Below, piece after piece: positions 41,069 to 51,436 of a DNA stretch of 64,000 nt. How positions within the stretch are numbered: position 1 is the stretch's first letter; each line of letters begins with the position of its first letter. The notes under the pieces were generated by a model that saw nothing but the letters and a program-made list of their open reading frames with translations, ran no database searches and was not told the DNA's origin. A program made the position numbers and the translations under genes. Source of the DNA: Ramlibacter terrae (GTDB lineage: Bacteria > Pseudomonadota > Gammaproteobacteria > Burkholderiales > Burkholderiaceae_C); contig CP053418.1 of the NCBI GenBank assembly GCA_013127575.1, forward strand, positions 3,348,001 to 3,412,000, in the 5' to 3' direction.

Positions 41069-41156
41069 GGCTCAACAAGCCGGGCCGCTGTGACGCAGCC
41101 CGAGCGCGCCGCCTACGCTTCGCTCTGCCGCATGTGCGGAGCAAGGACAAGCAAAA

Positions 41157-42605
41157 ATGAACGTCACGATCGTCGGGACCGGCTACGTCGGGCTGGTCAC
41201 GGGTGCCTGCCTGGCCGAACTGGGGAACAACGTGTTCTGCCCGGACGTGGACCAGAACAAGATCAAGCTGCTCAACGCGGGCGGCATGCCGATCCACGAG
41301 CCCGGGCTGGAGGAAATCATCCAGCGCAACGTCGAGGAGGGCCGCCTGCGGTTCTCCTCCGACGTCGCTGCCAGCGTAGCCTTCGCCGACGTGCAGTTCA
41401 TCGCCGTGGGCACGCCGCCCGACGAGGACGGCAGCGCGGACCTGAAGTACGTGCTGGCGGCGGCGCGCACCATCGGCCGCCACATGGACGGCTTCAAGGT
41501 CATCGTCGACAAGTCGACGGTGCCAGTGGGCACGGCCGAAAAGGTCGAGGCGGCGGTGCGCGAGGAGCTCGCGGCGCGCGGCCTCGCCGACATGGAATTC
41601 TCGGTGGCCAGCAACCCGGAGTTCCTCAAGGAAGGCGCAGCCATCGAGGACTTCATGCGGCCCGACCGGATCGTGCTGGGCGTGGCCACCGACGCGGGCG
41701 GCGAGCGCGCGCTGGCTGCCCTGCGCGAGCTGTACCGGCCCTTCAACCGCAACCACGAGCGCACGCGCGTGATGGACGTGCGCAGCGCCGAATTCACCAA
41801 GTACGCGGCCAACGCGATGCTTGCGACGCGCATCAGCTTCATGAACGAGCTGGCCAACCTGGCCGACAAGGTCGGCGCCGACATCGAACTGGTGCGGCAG
41901 GGCATCGGCTCCGATCCGCGCATCGGCTACAGCTTCCTTTACGCCGGCACCGGCTACGGCGGCAGTTGCTTCCCCAAGGACGTCGATGCGCTGTGCCGCA
42001 CCGCGCAGGAGAACGGCCTGCCGCTGCAGGTGCTCGACGCCGTGCAGCGGGTGAACGCATCGCAGAAGAAGGTGCTGCTGGACAAGGTGTGGGCGCGCTT
42101 CGGCCACCGCACGGAGGGCCGGGTGTTCGCGATCTGGGGACTGGCTTTCAAGCCCGGCACCGACGACATGCGCGAAGCGCCGAGCCGCTCGATCATCGAG
42201 GCGCTGCTGCGCGCCGGCGCCACGGTTCGCGCGCATGATCCGGTGGCGCAGGAGCAGGCGGCGCGCGCGCTGGCTTCCGACATGGCCGACCAGCCGGATC
42301 TGATGCGCAACATCACCTTCGTGGCGCAGCCGCTCGACGCCGCGCAAGGCGCCGACGCGCTGATCGTGCTGACCGAGTGGAAGAACTACAAGAGCCCGAA
42401 CCTGCGCGCGCTGAAGAACGCGCTGCGCTCGCCGCTGGTGCTCGATGGCCGCAACATCTACGAACCGCACGCGATGGCGGCGGCGGGGCTGACGTACATG
42501 GGGATCGGGCGCAACAACGCGGCGCTGCTGAAGGCCGAGGACCGGTTGCCGGAGGTGGCGGAGGGCCTCGTGGAGCCGAACGAACGGGTGACGTCCGCCG
42601 CGTAG
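41157..42605 (+). CDS. ugd: UDP-glucose 6-dehydrogenase
   Basis: Intact 482-residue enzyme oxidising UDP-glucose to UDP-glucuronate with [25 protein letters not shown] is the NAD fold, [17 protein letters not shown] and [19 protein letters not shown] are conserved, and the catalytic Cys lies in [14 protein letters not shown]. The C-terminal substrate domain has [18 protein letters not shown] and [15 protein letters not shown]. It is divergent from the Alg44/Alg8-like genes, so the polymer probably contains glucuronate rather than the mannuronate of alginate. GDP-mannose dehydrogenase (AlgD) is related, but the PKDVDAL and substrate-binding pattern fit Ugd better. Confidence 0.9.
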   Translation: MNVTIVGTGYVGLVTGACLAELGNNVFCPDVDQNKIKLLNAGGMPIHEPGLEEIIQRNVEEGRLRFSSDVAASVAFADVQFIAVGTPPDEDGSADLKYVLAAARTIGRHMDGFKVIVDKSTVPVGTAEKVEAAVREELAARGLADMEFSVASNPEFLKEGAAIEDFMRPDRIVLGVATDAGGERALAALRELYRPFNRNHERTRVMDVRSAEFTKYAANAMLATRISFMNELANLADKVGADIELVRQGIGSDPRIGYSFLYAGTGYGGSCFPKDVDALCRTAQENGLPLQVLDAVQRVNASQKKVLLDKVWARFGHRTEGRVFAIWGLAFKPGTDDMREAPSRSIIEALLRAGATVRAHDPVAQEQAARALASDMADQPDLMRNITFVAQPLDAAQGADALIVLTEWKNYKSPNLRALKNALRSPLVLDGRNIYEPHAMAAAGLTYMGIGRNNAALLKAEDRLPEVAEGLVEPNERVTSAA

Positions 42606-42611
42606 GCGGCG

Positions 42612-44155
42612 CTAGTGCTGGTGGGGAGGCGTCACCTCCCAGTGCTGCATCACGCGCTCGTGGTTGTCGACGCTCTCCAGCCGAACGCGGAAGCCCCACA
42701 GGCGGGCGACGTGCTTGACGACCTCTTCGGCGGAGTTGTCCAGCGGCCTGTCGTTGTGCCGCACGTGGCGCAGCGTCAGTGACCGGTCGCCGCGCGCATT
42801 GACGTTCCAGACCCGGATGTTCGGTTCGCGCCAGCCCAGGTCGTGCTGCCGGCCAGCGACTCGCGCAGCCGCCGGTAGCCGTTGTCGTCGTGGATGGCCG
42901 CCACTTCGAGTTCGGACTGCGCGGCGTCGTCGAGCACCGCGAACAGCCGCAGGTCGCGCATCAGCTTGGGCGAAAGGTACTGGCCGATGAAGCTTTCGTC
43001 CTTGAAGTGCCGCATCGCGTAGTCGAGCGTCTTGATCCAGTCGCTGCCGGCGATGTCGGGGAACCACGCGCGGTCCTCGGCGGTCGGCTCGGCAGATGCG
43101 CTTGATGTCCGAGAACATCGCGAAGCCCAGCGCATAGGGATTGATGCCGCTGTAGCCGGGGTGCGTGACCGGCGGCTGGAACACCACGTTGGTGTGCGAG
43201 CTGAGGATCTCGATCATGTAGCCGTCGGCCAGCTGGCCTTCGTCGTACATGGTGTTGAGCAGCGTGTAGTGCCAGAACGTGGCCCAGCCCTCGTTCATCA
43301 CCTGCGTCTGCCGCTGCGGATAGAAGTACTGCGCCACCTTGCGCACGATGCGCACGACCTCGCGCTGCCACGGCTCCAGCAAGGGCGCGTTCTTCTCGAT
43401 GAAGTACAGGATGTTTTCCTGCGGCTCCTCGGGGAAGCGCCGCGTCTCTTTCTTGGCCGCCTTGCCGGCCTTGGTGGGCAGCGTGCGCCAGAGGTCGTTG
43501 ACCTGCTGCTGCAGGTAGGCCTCGCGGTCCTTGCGGCGGTTCTCTTCTTCCACCATCGAGATCTTCTGCGGCCGCCGGTAGCGGTCGACGCCGTAGTTCA
43601 TGAGGGCGTGACAGGCGTCGAGCGTCTGTTCCACCGCTTCGATGCCGTGGCGCTCCTCGCATTCGGCGATGTACGCCTTGGCATAGACCGGTAGTCGACG
43701 ATCGAGCTCGCGTCCGTCCACATGCGGAACAGGTAATTGCCCTTGAAGAACGAGTTGTGGCCGAAGCACGCATGGGCCATCACCAGTGCCTGCATCGGCA
43801 TGGTGTTCTCTTCCATCAGGTACGCGATGCACGGATCGGAATTGATCACGATCTCGTACGCCAGCCCCATGTGTCCGCGCCGGTAGTTCTTCTCGCTGGC
43901 GATGAAGTGCTTGCCGAACGACCAGTGCCGGTAGTTGACCGGCATGCCGACCGACGCATACGCGTCGAGCATCTGTTCGGCGGTGATCAGTTCCAGCTGC
44001 GTCGGGTAGGTGTCGAGCCCGAAGCGTTCCGCCGTCTTGCGGATGGCGTTGAAGTAGGTTTCGATCAGCTCGAAATCCCAGTCCGAGGGATTGGGCAGCC
44101 GGTTCGCGGGGACGTCGGAGTCGGTGACGCCGGGTTCGAGGATTGCAGCCATCAT
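42612..44155 (-). CDS. spoVR: SpoVR/YcgB-family protein (several frameshifts)
   Basis: Large cytoplasmic protein of unknown biochemical role that accompanies PrkA and YeaH. Recognisable parts: WDFELIETYFNAIRKTAERFGLDTYP, MPVNYRHWSFGKHFIASEKNY, AYEIVINSDPCIAYLMEEN, MAHACFGHNSFFKGNYLF, VMNEGWATFWHYTLLNTMYD and HTNVVFQPPVTHPGYSGINPY. Frames change near 43690 (one T gives DYLVYAKAYIAECE and a CCTGG), near 43090 (GC lost in CCGCGAG) and near 42855. About 515 residues. Its ATG overlaps the yeaH stop. Confidence 0.9.
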
Positions 44156-45425
44156 GCCACCGCCGGATTCTTCTTGAACAGCTCCCGGAACACCGGGAAG
44201 ATCTGCGAAGGCGTGCAGATCTTCTGCATCGCGAACTGCGGGTTGGCGTCACGCACCCGCGTGTACTCCTCCCACAGGTTCTGGTCTTCGTCGGCCACCT
44301 GCACGTACGCGTAGTAGCGCACCAGCGGCAGGATCTTGTGGTCCAGCAACTCGCGGCACTTGGACGAATCCTGCTGCCAGTTGTCGCCGTCGGACGCCTG
44401 CGCGCCGTAGATGTTCCACTCGCTGCCCATGTAGCGGGCGCGGATGATGTCGTTCATCATCGTGAGGGCGCTCGACACCACGGTGCCGCCGCTTTCGGTG
44501 GCGTGGAAGAACTCGTCTTCCGTGACTTCCGCGGCCTGCGTGTGGTGGCGGATGAACACCACCTCGGTCTTCTCGTAGTGCCGCGAGAGGAACAGGTAGA
44601 GCAGGATGAAGAAGCGCTTGGCGAGGTCCTTGCGCGATTCGTCCATCGAACCCGAGACGTCCATCAGGCAGAACATCACCGCCTTGCTGGTGGGCGTCGG
44701 CTCGCGCACCCGGTTGCGGTAGCGCAGGTCGAACGGGTCGAGGAAGGGCACGCGCTTCAGGCGCTCTCGCAGTTCAACCACCCGCGCGCGCAGAACCTCG
44801 ATCTCGGGCGGCGCGGCATCGGGCCGGCGCTCGAGGTCGGCCAGCTGTTCCTCGGCGCGCTTGAGTTCGCGCCGCGGATCGCCGCCCATCGCGATGCGGC
44901 GGGCCAGGCCGGTGCGCATCGAGCGCACCACGTGCAGGCTGGTCGGGTTGCCTTCGGAGACGACGCCGGCGCGGCGCACCTTCCACTCGGGCACGTCGGC
45001 GAGCAGCTGCGTGCGGATCATGCGGGGCAGCGCGAGGTCGTCGAAGAAGTAGTTCATGAACTCTTCGCGCGAGATGCGGAAGACGAAGTCGTCCTCGCCC
45101 TGCCCGTCCTGCGAAGCGCCCTGCCCGCCGGAGCCGCTGCCGCCACCCTGCGGCCGCTGGATGCGGTCGCCGCGCACGTATTCTGGTTGCCCGGATGCAC
45201 GAGCTCGCGGCTGCCGCCCGGCGCGTGGCCGAAGACCGGTTCCGTGACATCGCGCCGCGGCAGGGTGATGTCCGCGCCCTCTTCGATGTCGCGGATGCCG
45301 CGGTCGCCGACCGCCTTGCGCACCGCGTCCTTGATCTGCTCGCGGTAGCGGCGCAGGAACCTCTCGCGGTTGCCGATCGACTTGTTCTTGCCCGACAGGC
45401 GACGGTCGATGACCTGGTGGAGCAT
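44152..45425 (-). CDS. yeaH: YeaH/YhbH family (DUF444) protein with VWA-like domain (one frameshift)
   Basis: Partner of PrkA in the stress/nutrient-limitation operon. The N-terminus MLHQVIDRRLSGKNKSIGNR matches the family (a GTG at 45452 would add nine residues). The middle has DDFVFRISREEFMNYFFDDLALP. The VWA-like part has VMFCLMDVSGSMDESRKDLAKR, a MIDAS DxSxS motif, and FHATESGGTVVSSAL. The C-terminus includes RYYAYVQVADEDQNLWEEY. One G missing near 45175 breaks PGNQEYVRGDR; restoring it makes a CCAGG. About 424 residues. Confidence 0.9.
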
Positions 45426-45486
45426 CGTCCGTCCGCCGCTGGAATTGGTCACTCGCAGCCCTCTGGTTGGTGTCTTGCCCGGCCGG

Positions 45487-47407
45487 TCAGGAGCTCTTGC
45501 GCACGCGCAGGTACCACTCGCACAGCAGGCGGACCTGCCGGCGCGTGTAGCCCTTCTCGACCATGCGGTTGACGAAATCCTCGTGCTTCTTCTGCTCGTC
45601 GGCGCTGGCCTTGGCGTTGAAGCTGATGACCGGCAGCAGTTCCTCGGTGTTCGAGAACATCTTCTTCTCGATGACGGTGCGCAGCTTCTCGTAGCTGGTC
45701 CACAGCGGATTCTTGCCCGCGTTGTTGGCGCGCGCCCGCAGCACGAAGTTGACGATCTCGTTGCGGAAGTCCTTCGGGTTCGACAGGCCCGCCGGCTTCT
45801 CGATCTTCTCGAGTTCGGCGTTGAGCGCGCCGCGGTCGAAGATCTCGCCGGTGTCGGTATCGCGGAACTCCCGGTCCTGGATCCAGAAATCGGCGTACGT
45901 GACGTAGCGGTCGAAGATGTTCTGGCCGTACTCCGAGTACGACTCGAGGTACGCCGTCTGGATTTCCTTGCCGATGAACTCCGCGTAGCGGGCGGCCAGT
46001 GTTCCTTGATGTACGCCGGTACTTCTGCTCGACCTCCGCCGGGAACTGCTCGCGCTCGATCTGCTGTTCGAGCACGTACATCAGGTGCACCGGGTTGGCG
46101 GCGACTTCCTCGGAGCCGAAGTTGAACACCTTCGACAGGATCTTGAACGCGAAGCGGGTGGAGATGCCCGTCATGCCTTCGTCGACGCCGGCGTAATCGC
46201 GGTACTCCGGAAGCTCTTGGCCTTCGGGTCGGTGTCCTTGAGGTTCTCGCCGTCGTACACCAGCATCTTGGAGAAGATGCTGGAGTTCTCGGGCTCCTTC
46301 AGGCGCGTGAGCACGGAGAACTGCGCCATCATCTTCAGCGTGCCGGGCGCGCAGACGGCGTCCTTCAGCGAGGAGTTCTGCACCAGCTTCTCGTAGATCT
46401 TCACTTCCTCGGTGACGCGCAGGCAGTAAGGCACCTTCACCACGTAGATGCGGTCGAGGAAAGCTTCGTTGTTCTTGTTGTTCTTGAAGGCCTTCCACTC
46501 GCTTTCGTTCGAGTGCGCCATGACGATGCCGTCGAACGGGATGGCGCCGAAACCTTCGGTGCCCTTGAAGTTGCCTTCTGGGTGGCCGTCAGCAGCGGGT
46601 GCAGCACCTTGATGGGCGCCTTGAACATCTCGACGAATTCGAGCAGGCCCCTGGTTGGCCAGGCACAGGCCGCCGGAGTAGCTGTACGCGTCCGGGTCGT
46701 CCTGCGCATAGCTTTCGAGCTTGCGGATGTCGACCTTGCCGACCAGCGCGGAGATGTCTGGTTGTTCTCGTCGCCCGGCTCCGTCTTGGCGATGCCGCAC
46801 TGCTTGAGGATGGACGGGTAGCGCTTGACCACCTTGAACTTGCGGATGTCGCCGCCGAACTCCTCGAGCCGCTTGACGGCCCACGGCGACATGATGCGCT
46901 GCGTGTAGCGGCGCGGGATGCCGAACTGCTGTTCGAGCAGCGGGCCGTCTTCGTCGTTGCTGAACAGGCCGAGCGGCGACTCGTTGACGGGCGAGCCCTC
47001 AGCAGCGCATAGAAAGGCACCTGCTCCATGAGTTGCTTCAGGCGCTCGGCGATGGACGACTTGCCGCCGCCGACCGGACCCGGGAGGTACAGGATCTGTT
47101 TCTTTTCTTCCAGGCCCTGCGCCGCATGCCGGAAGTGGGACACCACCTGCTCGATGGGTTCTTCGAGCCCGTAGAAATCCTTGAACGCGGGATAGATGCG
47201 GATGACCTTGTTGCCGAAGATGCGCGAGAGCCGCGGATCGTGCCGCGTATCGACCATTTCGGGCTCGCCGATGGCGGCCAGCATGCGCTCGGCAGCCGTC
47301 GCGTACGACAGGGGCTCCCGCTTGCAAAGGTCGAGGTACTCCTCGATCGACAGCTCCTCCTCGCGCGTTTTCTCGTATCGCGTGAGGAAATTGCGGACAA
47401 CGTCCAT
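45487..47407 (-). CDS. prkA: PrkA-family serine protein kinase / AAA+ protein (many frameshifts)
   Basis: YeaG/PrkA protein: an AAA+ module with a C-terminal kinase-like part, induced in stationary phase and by nitrogen or acid stress in enterobacteria. Start MDVVRNFLTRYEKTREEEL follows an excellent GAAGGAGG site. The Walker A is LPGPVGGGKSSIAERLK. Later FGIPRRYTQRIMSPWAVKRL, SYSGGLCLANQGLLEFVEMFK, GAIPFDGIVMAHSNESEW and the C-terminal VISFNAKASADEQKKHEDF fit the family. Frames change near 47000, 46758, 46650, 46580, 46210 and 46005; those at 46758, 46650 and 46580 are at CCAGG. About 640 residues. First gene of prkA-yeaH-spoVR. Confidence 0.9.
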
Positions 47408-47690
47408 GAAGCCTCCTTCGTTTGCGCCCTGCGGCGGCACGCGCAGTGCTGTGTCAATGTACTCCAGCGCTCTGCTACAGACACAACGCGCCATGTAGGT
47501 GGAACGCCGACTTCACTGTAGGTGAACGGTAGATAAAAACAAGGCCCCGCAGGTTCCTAGGTACAAACACTGCGGACTGCAAACGACACCCGTTCCTCCA
47601 ATGGAAAACGTTGTGTAAATCACGGACGGCGCGCTCGCTCCGAACGCAGAATGCAAGACACGCGCCAGTGTCATCCACGCAGCCGCAAAG
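47408..47690. promoter_or_regulatory. Intergenic region upstream of prkA with TGTAGGTG direct repeats
   Basis: The region separates prkA from the end of the nag operon. It holds TGTAGGTG at 47494-47501 and again at 47517-47524 (23-nt spacing), and a CCGCAG/CTGCGG pair at 47547-47575. It is A+T-richer than its surroundings. The promoter of the prkA operon must lie here; I cannot place its -35/-10 with confidence. Confidence 0.35.
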
Positions 47691-48712
47691 TCAGCGCGTG
47701 CGCGTGACTTTCTTCAGGTGCGGCGGACTGTCGGGGTCGTTGCCCACGGCACGCGCCAGCGCTTCCACCATCGGGTAGAAGCTCTGGATGGCGCTCACCG
47801 GATCGAGCTCCTCGGCCGGGGTTTCGACGATGGGCAGCGTGGCGCCGGGCGTCCCCTCTGGTGCGGCGAGCAGCACCCGTGCACCACGGCCGCGCATCGC
47901 CTGCGCGAGTTCGAGCAGGCCGGCCTGCGCCGGGCCGCGCGGCGCGAAGATCAGCAGCGGGTAGCCCTCCTCGATCAACGCCATGGGGCCGTGCTGCACC
48001 TCGGCGCCCGAAAAGGCTTCGGCACGGATGCCGCACGTTTCCTTGAACTTCAACGCCGCTTCCAGCGCCACCGGCAAGCCGAGCCCGCGGCCGATGACGA
48101 ACAGGCGGTCGGCGTCGCGCAACGCTTCCACCGCTTCCGACCAGTCGGCGCGGCTCGCGCGCTCGAGCACATGCGGCAGGCCCTGCAGCGCGTCGCGCAG
48201 GGCCGCGTCGTCCTGCCACGCCGCGGCCAGCCGTGCGCCGCACACGAGTTGCGCGATGAAGCTCTTGGTGGCCGCCACGCTCGCCTCTTCGCCGGCGTGC
48301 AGCGGGAACAGCCACTCGACGGCCCCGCCGGGGGCGACGCGGGATCGTTGACGAAGGCGCACGTCGTGGCGCCGCCTTCGCGGAAGTAGTTCATCGGACC
48401 GACGAGGTCGGGGCTCTGGCCCGATTGCGAGAAGCCGAAAGCCGCGAGGCCTTCGCACCGAATGCGCGACTGGTACAGCGTCACGAGCGACATCGGCATC
48501 GACGTGACCAGGCGGCCGAGGCGCGCCATCACGAGGTAGGCCGCGTAGTGCGCGGCGTGGTCGGAACTGCCGCGCGCCACGGTCAACAGGCTGGCGGGCG
48601 GCTGCGCGCGCAGGCGTTCACCGAAGGCGGCCCAGCGGTCCGCGTCCTGCCGCAGCAGGCGGCCCACGGCGGCGGGCGCTTCGCGCGCCTCAGTCAGCAT
48701 GCGCGACGGCAT
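47691..48712 (-). CDS. SIS-domain sugar isomerase/deaminase, NagB-II type (one frameshift)
   Basis: Two SIS domains without the glutaminase half of GlmS, the form used as glucosamine-6-phosphate deaminase (NagB-II) in amino-sugar catabolism. Blocks: SLLTVARGSSDHAAHYAAYL, GFSQSGQSPDLVGPM (phosphosugar Ser), SVAATKSFIAQLVCGARLA, LFVIGRGLGLPVALEAALKFKET in part, and EAFSGAEVQHGPMALI. The frame shifts near 48330 in a C/G-rich run. About 341 residues. The start at 48712 lies within the end of nagA (19-nt overlap) and uses GGAG within that gene. The product would be fructose-6-phosphate plus ammonium. Confidence 0.8.
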
Positions 48713-49825
48713 CGATCGCTTCTCCTTCGACGAAAACTTCCCGCACTTGCAGTGCGCTGTCCAGCAAGACCATGTCCGCCCACGCGCCGGGGTGAGCCGG
48801 CCCCGGTTCGCGAGGCCCGGAAATCCGCCGCATGCGTGGCCACGCGGCGCGCGGCGTCCTGCAAGTCGAGCCCGACGACGTCGACCAGGTTGCGCAGCGC
48901 GCGGTCCATCGTCAAGGTCGATCCGGCCAGCGTGCCGTCGGCCAGCCGCACGCCGCCCGGGCACTTGGTGACGGGCTGGCGCCCCAGCTTGTACTCGCCA
49001 TCGGGCATGCCGGTGGCCGCGGTGGAATCGGTCACGCAGTACAGGCAGGGGATGCTGCGCAGCGCGACGCGGATCGCGCCGGGGTGCACGTGCAGCAGGT
49101 CGGGAATGATCTCTGCGTACTGCGCATGCGCGAGCGCGGCGCCCACCATGCCGGGCAAGCGATGGTGCAGCGGCGTCATCGCATTGAACAGGTGGGTGAA
49201 GCCGCGCGCGCCGCGCCGCAGCGCCTGCACGCCATCGTCGTAGCTGCCGCTGGTGTGGCCGACCTGCACGCGGTAGCCGGCGGCACACAGGGCTTCGATC
49301 GCGTCGAGGTGGCCCTGCACCTCCGGGGCCAGCGTGAGCAGCCGGACCGGCGCCAGCGCGTCGAGCCTGCGCAGTTCGTCCAGCGACACCGGCCGTGCGT
49401 AGTCGGGCTGCGCGCCCAGCTTCGCGGGGTTGATGTAAGGGCCTTCGAGGTGCACGCCGAGCACGCGCGCCGCACCGGGCGCCCCCTCGCGGCAGAGTGC
49501 GCCCGAGCGGCGCGAGGGCGCCTTCGAGGTCTTCGAACGGCGCCGTCATCGTCGTGGCGAGCAGCGAGGTGGTGCCGTGCCGCGCATGGCGCCGCGCCAC
49601 CTGCACGCCGGCGTCGCCGCCTTCCATCACGTCGCGGCCGCCGCCGCCGTGCACGTGCAGGTCGATGAACCCGGGCAGCAGCAGCGGCTCGTCGCCGCCT
49701 CGCGCCTGCGTTTCGCTGACAGGGCGGCCCTCGACGCCGGCGATGCGGCCCGCCGCATCCACGTGCAGGACGCCATCGACGAAACCGTCGGGCGTGAGGA
49801 TGCAAGCTCGAACGCTGCGCGTCAC
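48694..49825 (-). CDS. nagA: N-acetylglucosamine-6-phosphate deacetylase NagA (two frameshifts)
   Basis: Metal-dependent amidohydrolase removing acetate from GlcNAc-6-phosphate. The N-terminal barrel strand is LLPGFIDLHVHGGGGRDVMEGG, then HGTTSLLATTMTAP, LGVHLEGPYINPAKLGAQ (metal Glu), YRVQVGHTSGSYDD (His), GFTHLFNAMTPLHHRLPG (His) and CVTDSTAATGMPDGEY (catalytic Asp). Frames shift near 49500 and near 48800 (one G gives LTPGAWADMVLLDSALQV). About 377 residues. It starts with GTG, overlapping the kinase stop (GTGA). Confidence 0.9.
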
Positions 49826-50709
49826 GCGGCCTCTTCCAGCGAATGCCGCACGCGCCTCGCGATGAGGGTCAGCGCGCCGGCAGCGGCGCCGTCCCGGGCC
49901 GGCACCACCCGCTCGCGCAACGCCGGCCGCATGCGTGGCATGAGTCGCTCGCCGATGCTGCCGCTGACGGCCAGCGGCAACCGGCCGCGCGGGTCGATCG
50001 CGAGCGCCAGGTCTTCCAGCGCTTCGGTCGCGCGTTGGAGCAAGGCCGCCGCCGCGGGATCGGAGGCTTCGACGTCGAACACCAGCCGCGCGAGCTGGGC
50101 GAACTCGAACTGCCGCGCCGACCCGCACCACGACTGCAAACTGTCGCGATCGTCGCCGCACAGCATCCAGACGCGCCGCGCGAGCGCGCTGACGTTCGCG
50201 CGCCCGTCCATCGCGGCCTGCGCGTGCCGCATCGCATGCAGCCCCAGCCGGGCGCCGCTGCCTTCGTCAGCCACCGGAAAACCCCATCCGCCCACTGTAG
50301 CGCGGCTGCCGTCGGCGCGGAGCGCTTCGGCGATGCTGCCGGTGCCGGCGATCAGGATCGCGCCCGCGCCGCCCCCATGCGCGCCCAGCAGCATCGTGAA
50401 CGCGTCGGTCTCGGCCTCGAGTTCGGCGAACCCGGGATTGGCGGCCACGAAGGCCTCGCGCCACGGCGGGTGGCTCGCGCCGCTGAGGCCGGCGGCAAGC
50501 GCGCAGCGGTCCCATGGCGGCACCGGCTCCTTCGCATCGGCAAACGCGGCCTGCACGGCCGACGCGATGTGGCGCCAGGCCTGCGCGATGCCCTGACCGA
50601 GCGCCGAAGGTCCCGCCTCCCCTCGACCCACGAGCGAACCGCCACGGCGCTGCAGCAGCGCGCGTGTGCCGCTGCCGCCACCGTCCACACCGATCAGCCA
50701 CTCGATCAT
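49822..50709 (-). CDS. BadF/BadG-type N-acetylglucosamine kinase
   Basis: Intact 295-residue ATPase of the BadF/BadG/BcrA/NagK fold. MIEWLIGVDGGGSGTRALL is the phosphate-1 motif, ILIAGTGSIAEAL the phosphate-2 motif, and GGWGFPVADEGSGARLGLHAM a hallmark of GlcNAc kinases. The ATG at 50709 is preferred over a GTG at 50715 because AGG-rich sequence lies at better spacing. As the first gene of a nagK-nagA-nagB-II operon it would phosphorylate internalised GlcNAc. No sugar transporter is adjacent, so uptake genes must be elsewhere. Confidence 0.85.
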   Translation of the reverse strand: MIEWLIGVDGGGSGTRALLQRRGGSLVGRGEAGPSALGQGIAQAWRHIASAVQAAFADAKEPVPPWDRCALAAGLSGASHPPWREAFVAANPGFAELEAETDAFTMLLGAHGGGAGAILIAGTGSIAEALRADGSRATVGGWGFPVADEGSGARLGLHAMRHAQAAMDGRANVSALARRVWMLCGDDRDSLQSWCGSARQFEFAQLARLVFDVEASDPAAAALLQRATEALEDLALAIDPRGRLPLAVSGSIGERLMPRMRPALRERVVPARDGAAAGALTLIARRVRHSLEEAA

Positions 50710-50829
50710 CCGCACCTGCCTTTTCCAGGAGGTTAGAACCTCTTGCCCGCCGCGAGTTGCAGGGCGGCGCCGCCGGCTTGTAGCCGTTTCGCCACTCGAC
50801 CGCGTCGGACGGCGCCGCTAAGCTTGGGA

Positions 50830-51436
50830 ATGCCCGCGCCGCTGCTCTTCCATTTCGACTTCGTGTCGCCGTATGGCTACTTCGCCAGCCTGCGCATCGA
50901 AGAAATGGCTGCGCGCCATGGCCGCGAAGTCGACTGGCGGCCGATGCTGCTGGGCGTGGCGCTGATGAAGGTGATGGGCCTCAAGCCGCTGCTCGACACG
51001 CCGCTCAAGGGCGACTACGTGCGCCGCGATGTCATGCGCTATGCGCGGCGGCACGGCATCCGGCTCGGGCGCAGCCTCGATGCGTCCATCGGCAATCCGC
51101 TGCCGGCGGCGCGCGCCTTCTACTGGGTGCGCAAGCACCATCCGGAGCTGCAGGCGACGATGGTGCACGCGCTGTACGACGCGTTCTGGGCGCAGGGCCG
51201 CGACCTGTCGACCCCCGAAGCCGTCGCCGCCATCACGTTGCCGGCAGGCGTGTACCCGGCCGCGCTCGCCGGGGGCTGCCAGCGAGGAAGCCGCGAGCCT
51301 GCTGCGCAATGCGGTGGCCGGCGGGATCTCGGCCGGCGTGTTCGGCTCGCCGACCGTGATCGTCGACGGCGAGCCGTTCTGGGGCGTCGACCGCCTCGAC
51401 GAAGCGGAGGAGTGGCTCGCGCGCGGCGGCTGGTGA
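50830..51436 (+). CDS. 2-hydroxychromene-2-carboxylate isomerase / DsbA-like (GST-kappa) protein (one frameshift)
   Basis: Thioredoxin-fold protein of the NahD/GST-kappa type. The start MPAPLLFHFDFVSPYGYFAS has the SPY active-site Ser in place of the DsbA Cys pair. Middle MLLGVALMKVMGLKPLLDTPLK and the C-terminal GVFGSPTVIVDGEPFWGVDRLDEAE are typical. An extra G in a G run near 51275 breaks the frame. About 202 residues. Such proteins isomerise naphthalene-pathway intermediates or handle glutathione-linked acyl compounds; in this cluster a role with aromatic-CoA or lactone intermediates is plausible. Its stop is directly adjacent to that of the convergent ligase gene. Confidence 0.8.

Noticed and set aside
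48050..50161. 703-codon minus-strand frame across nagA and its neighbours
   Set aside because: It mixes short in-frame pieces of nagA and the SIS gene with out-of-frame stretches; the real genes are assigned separately.
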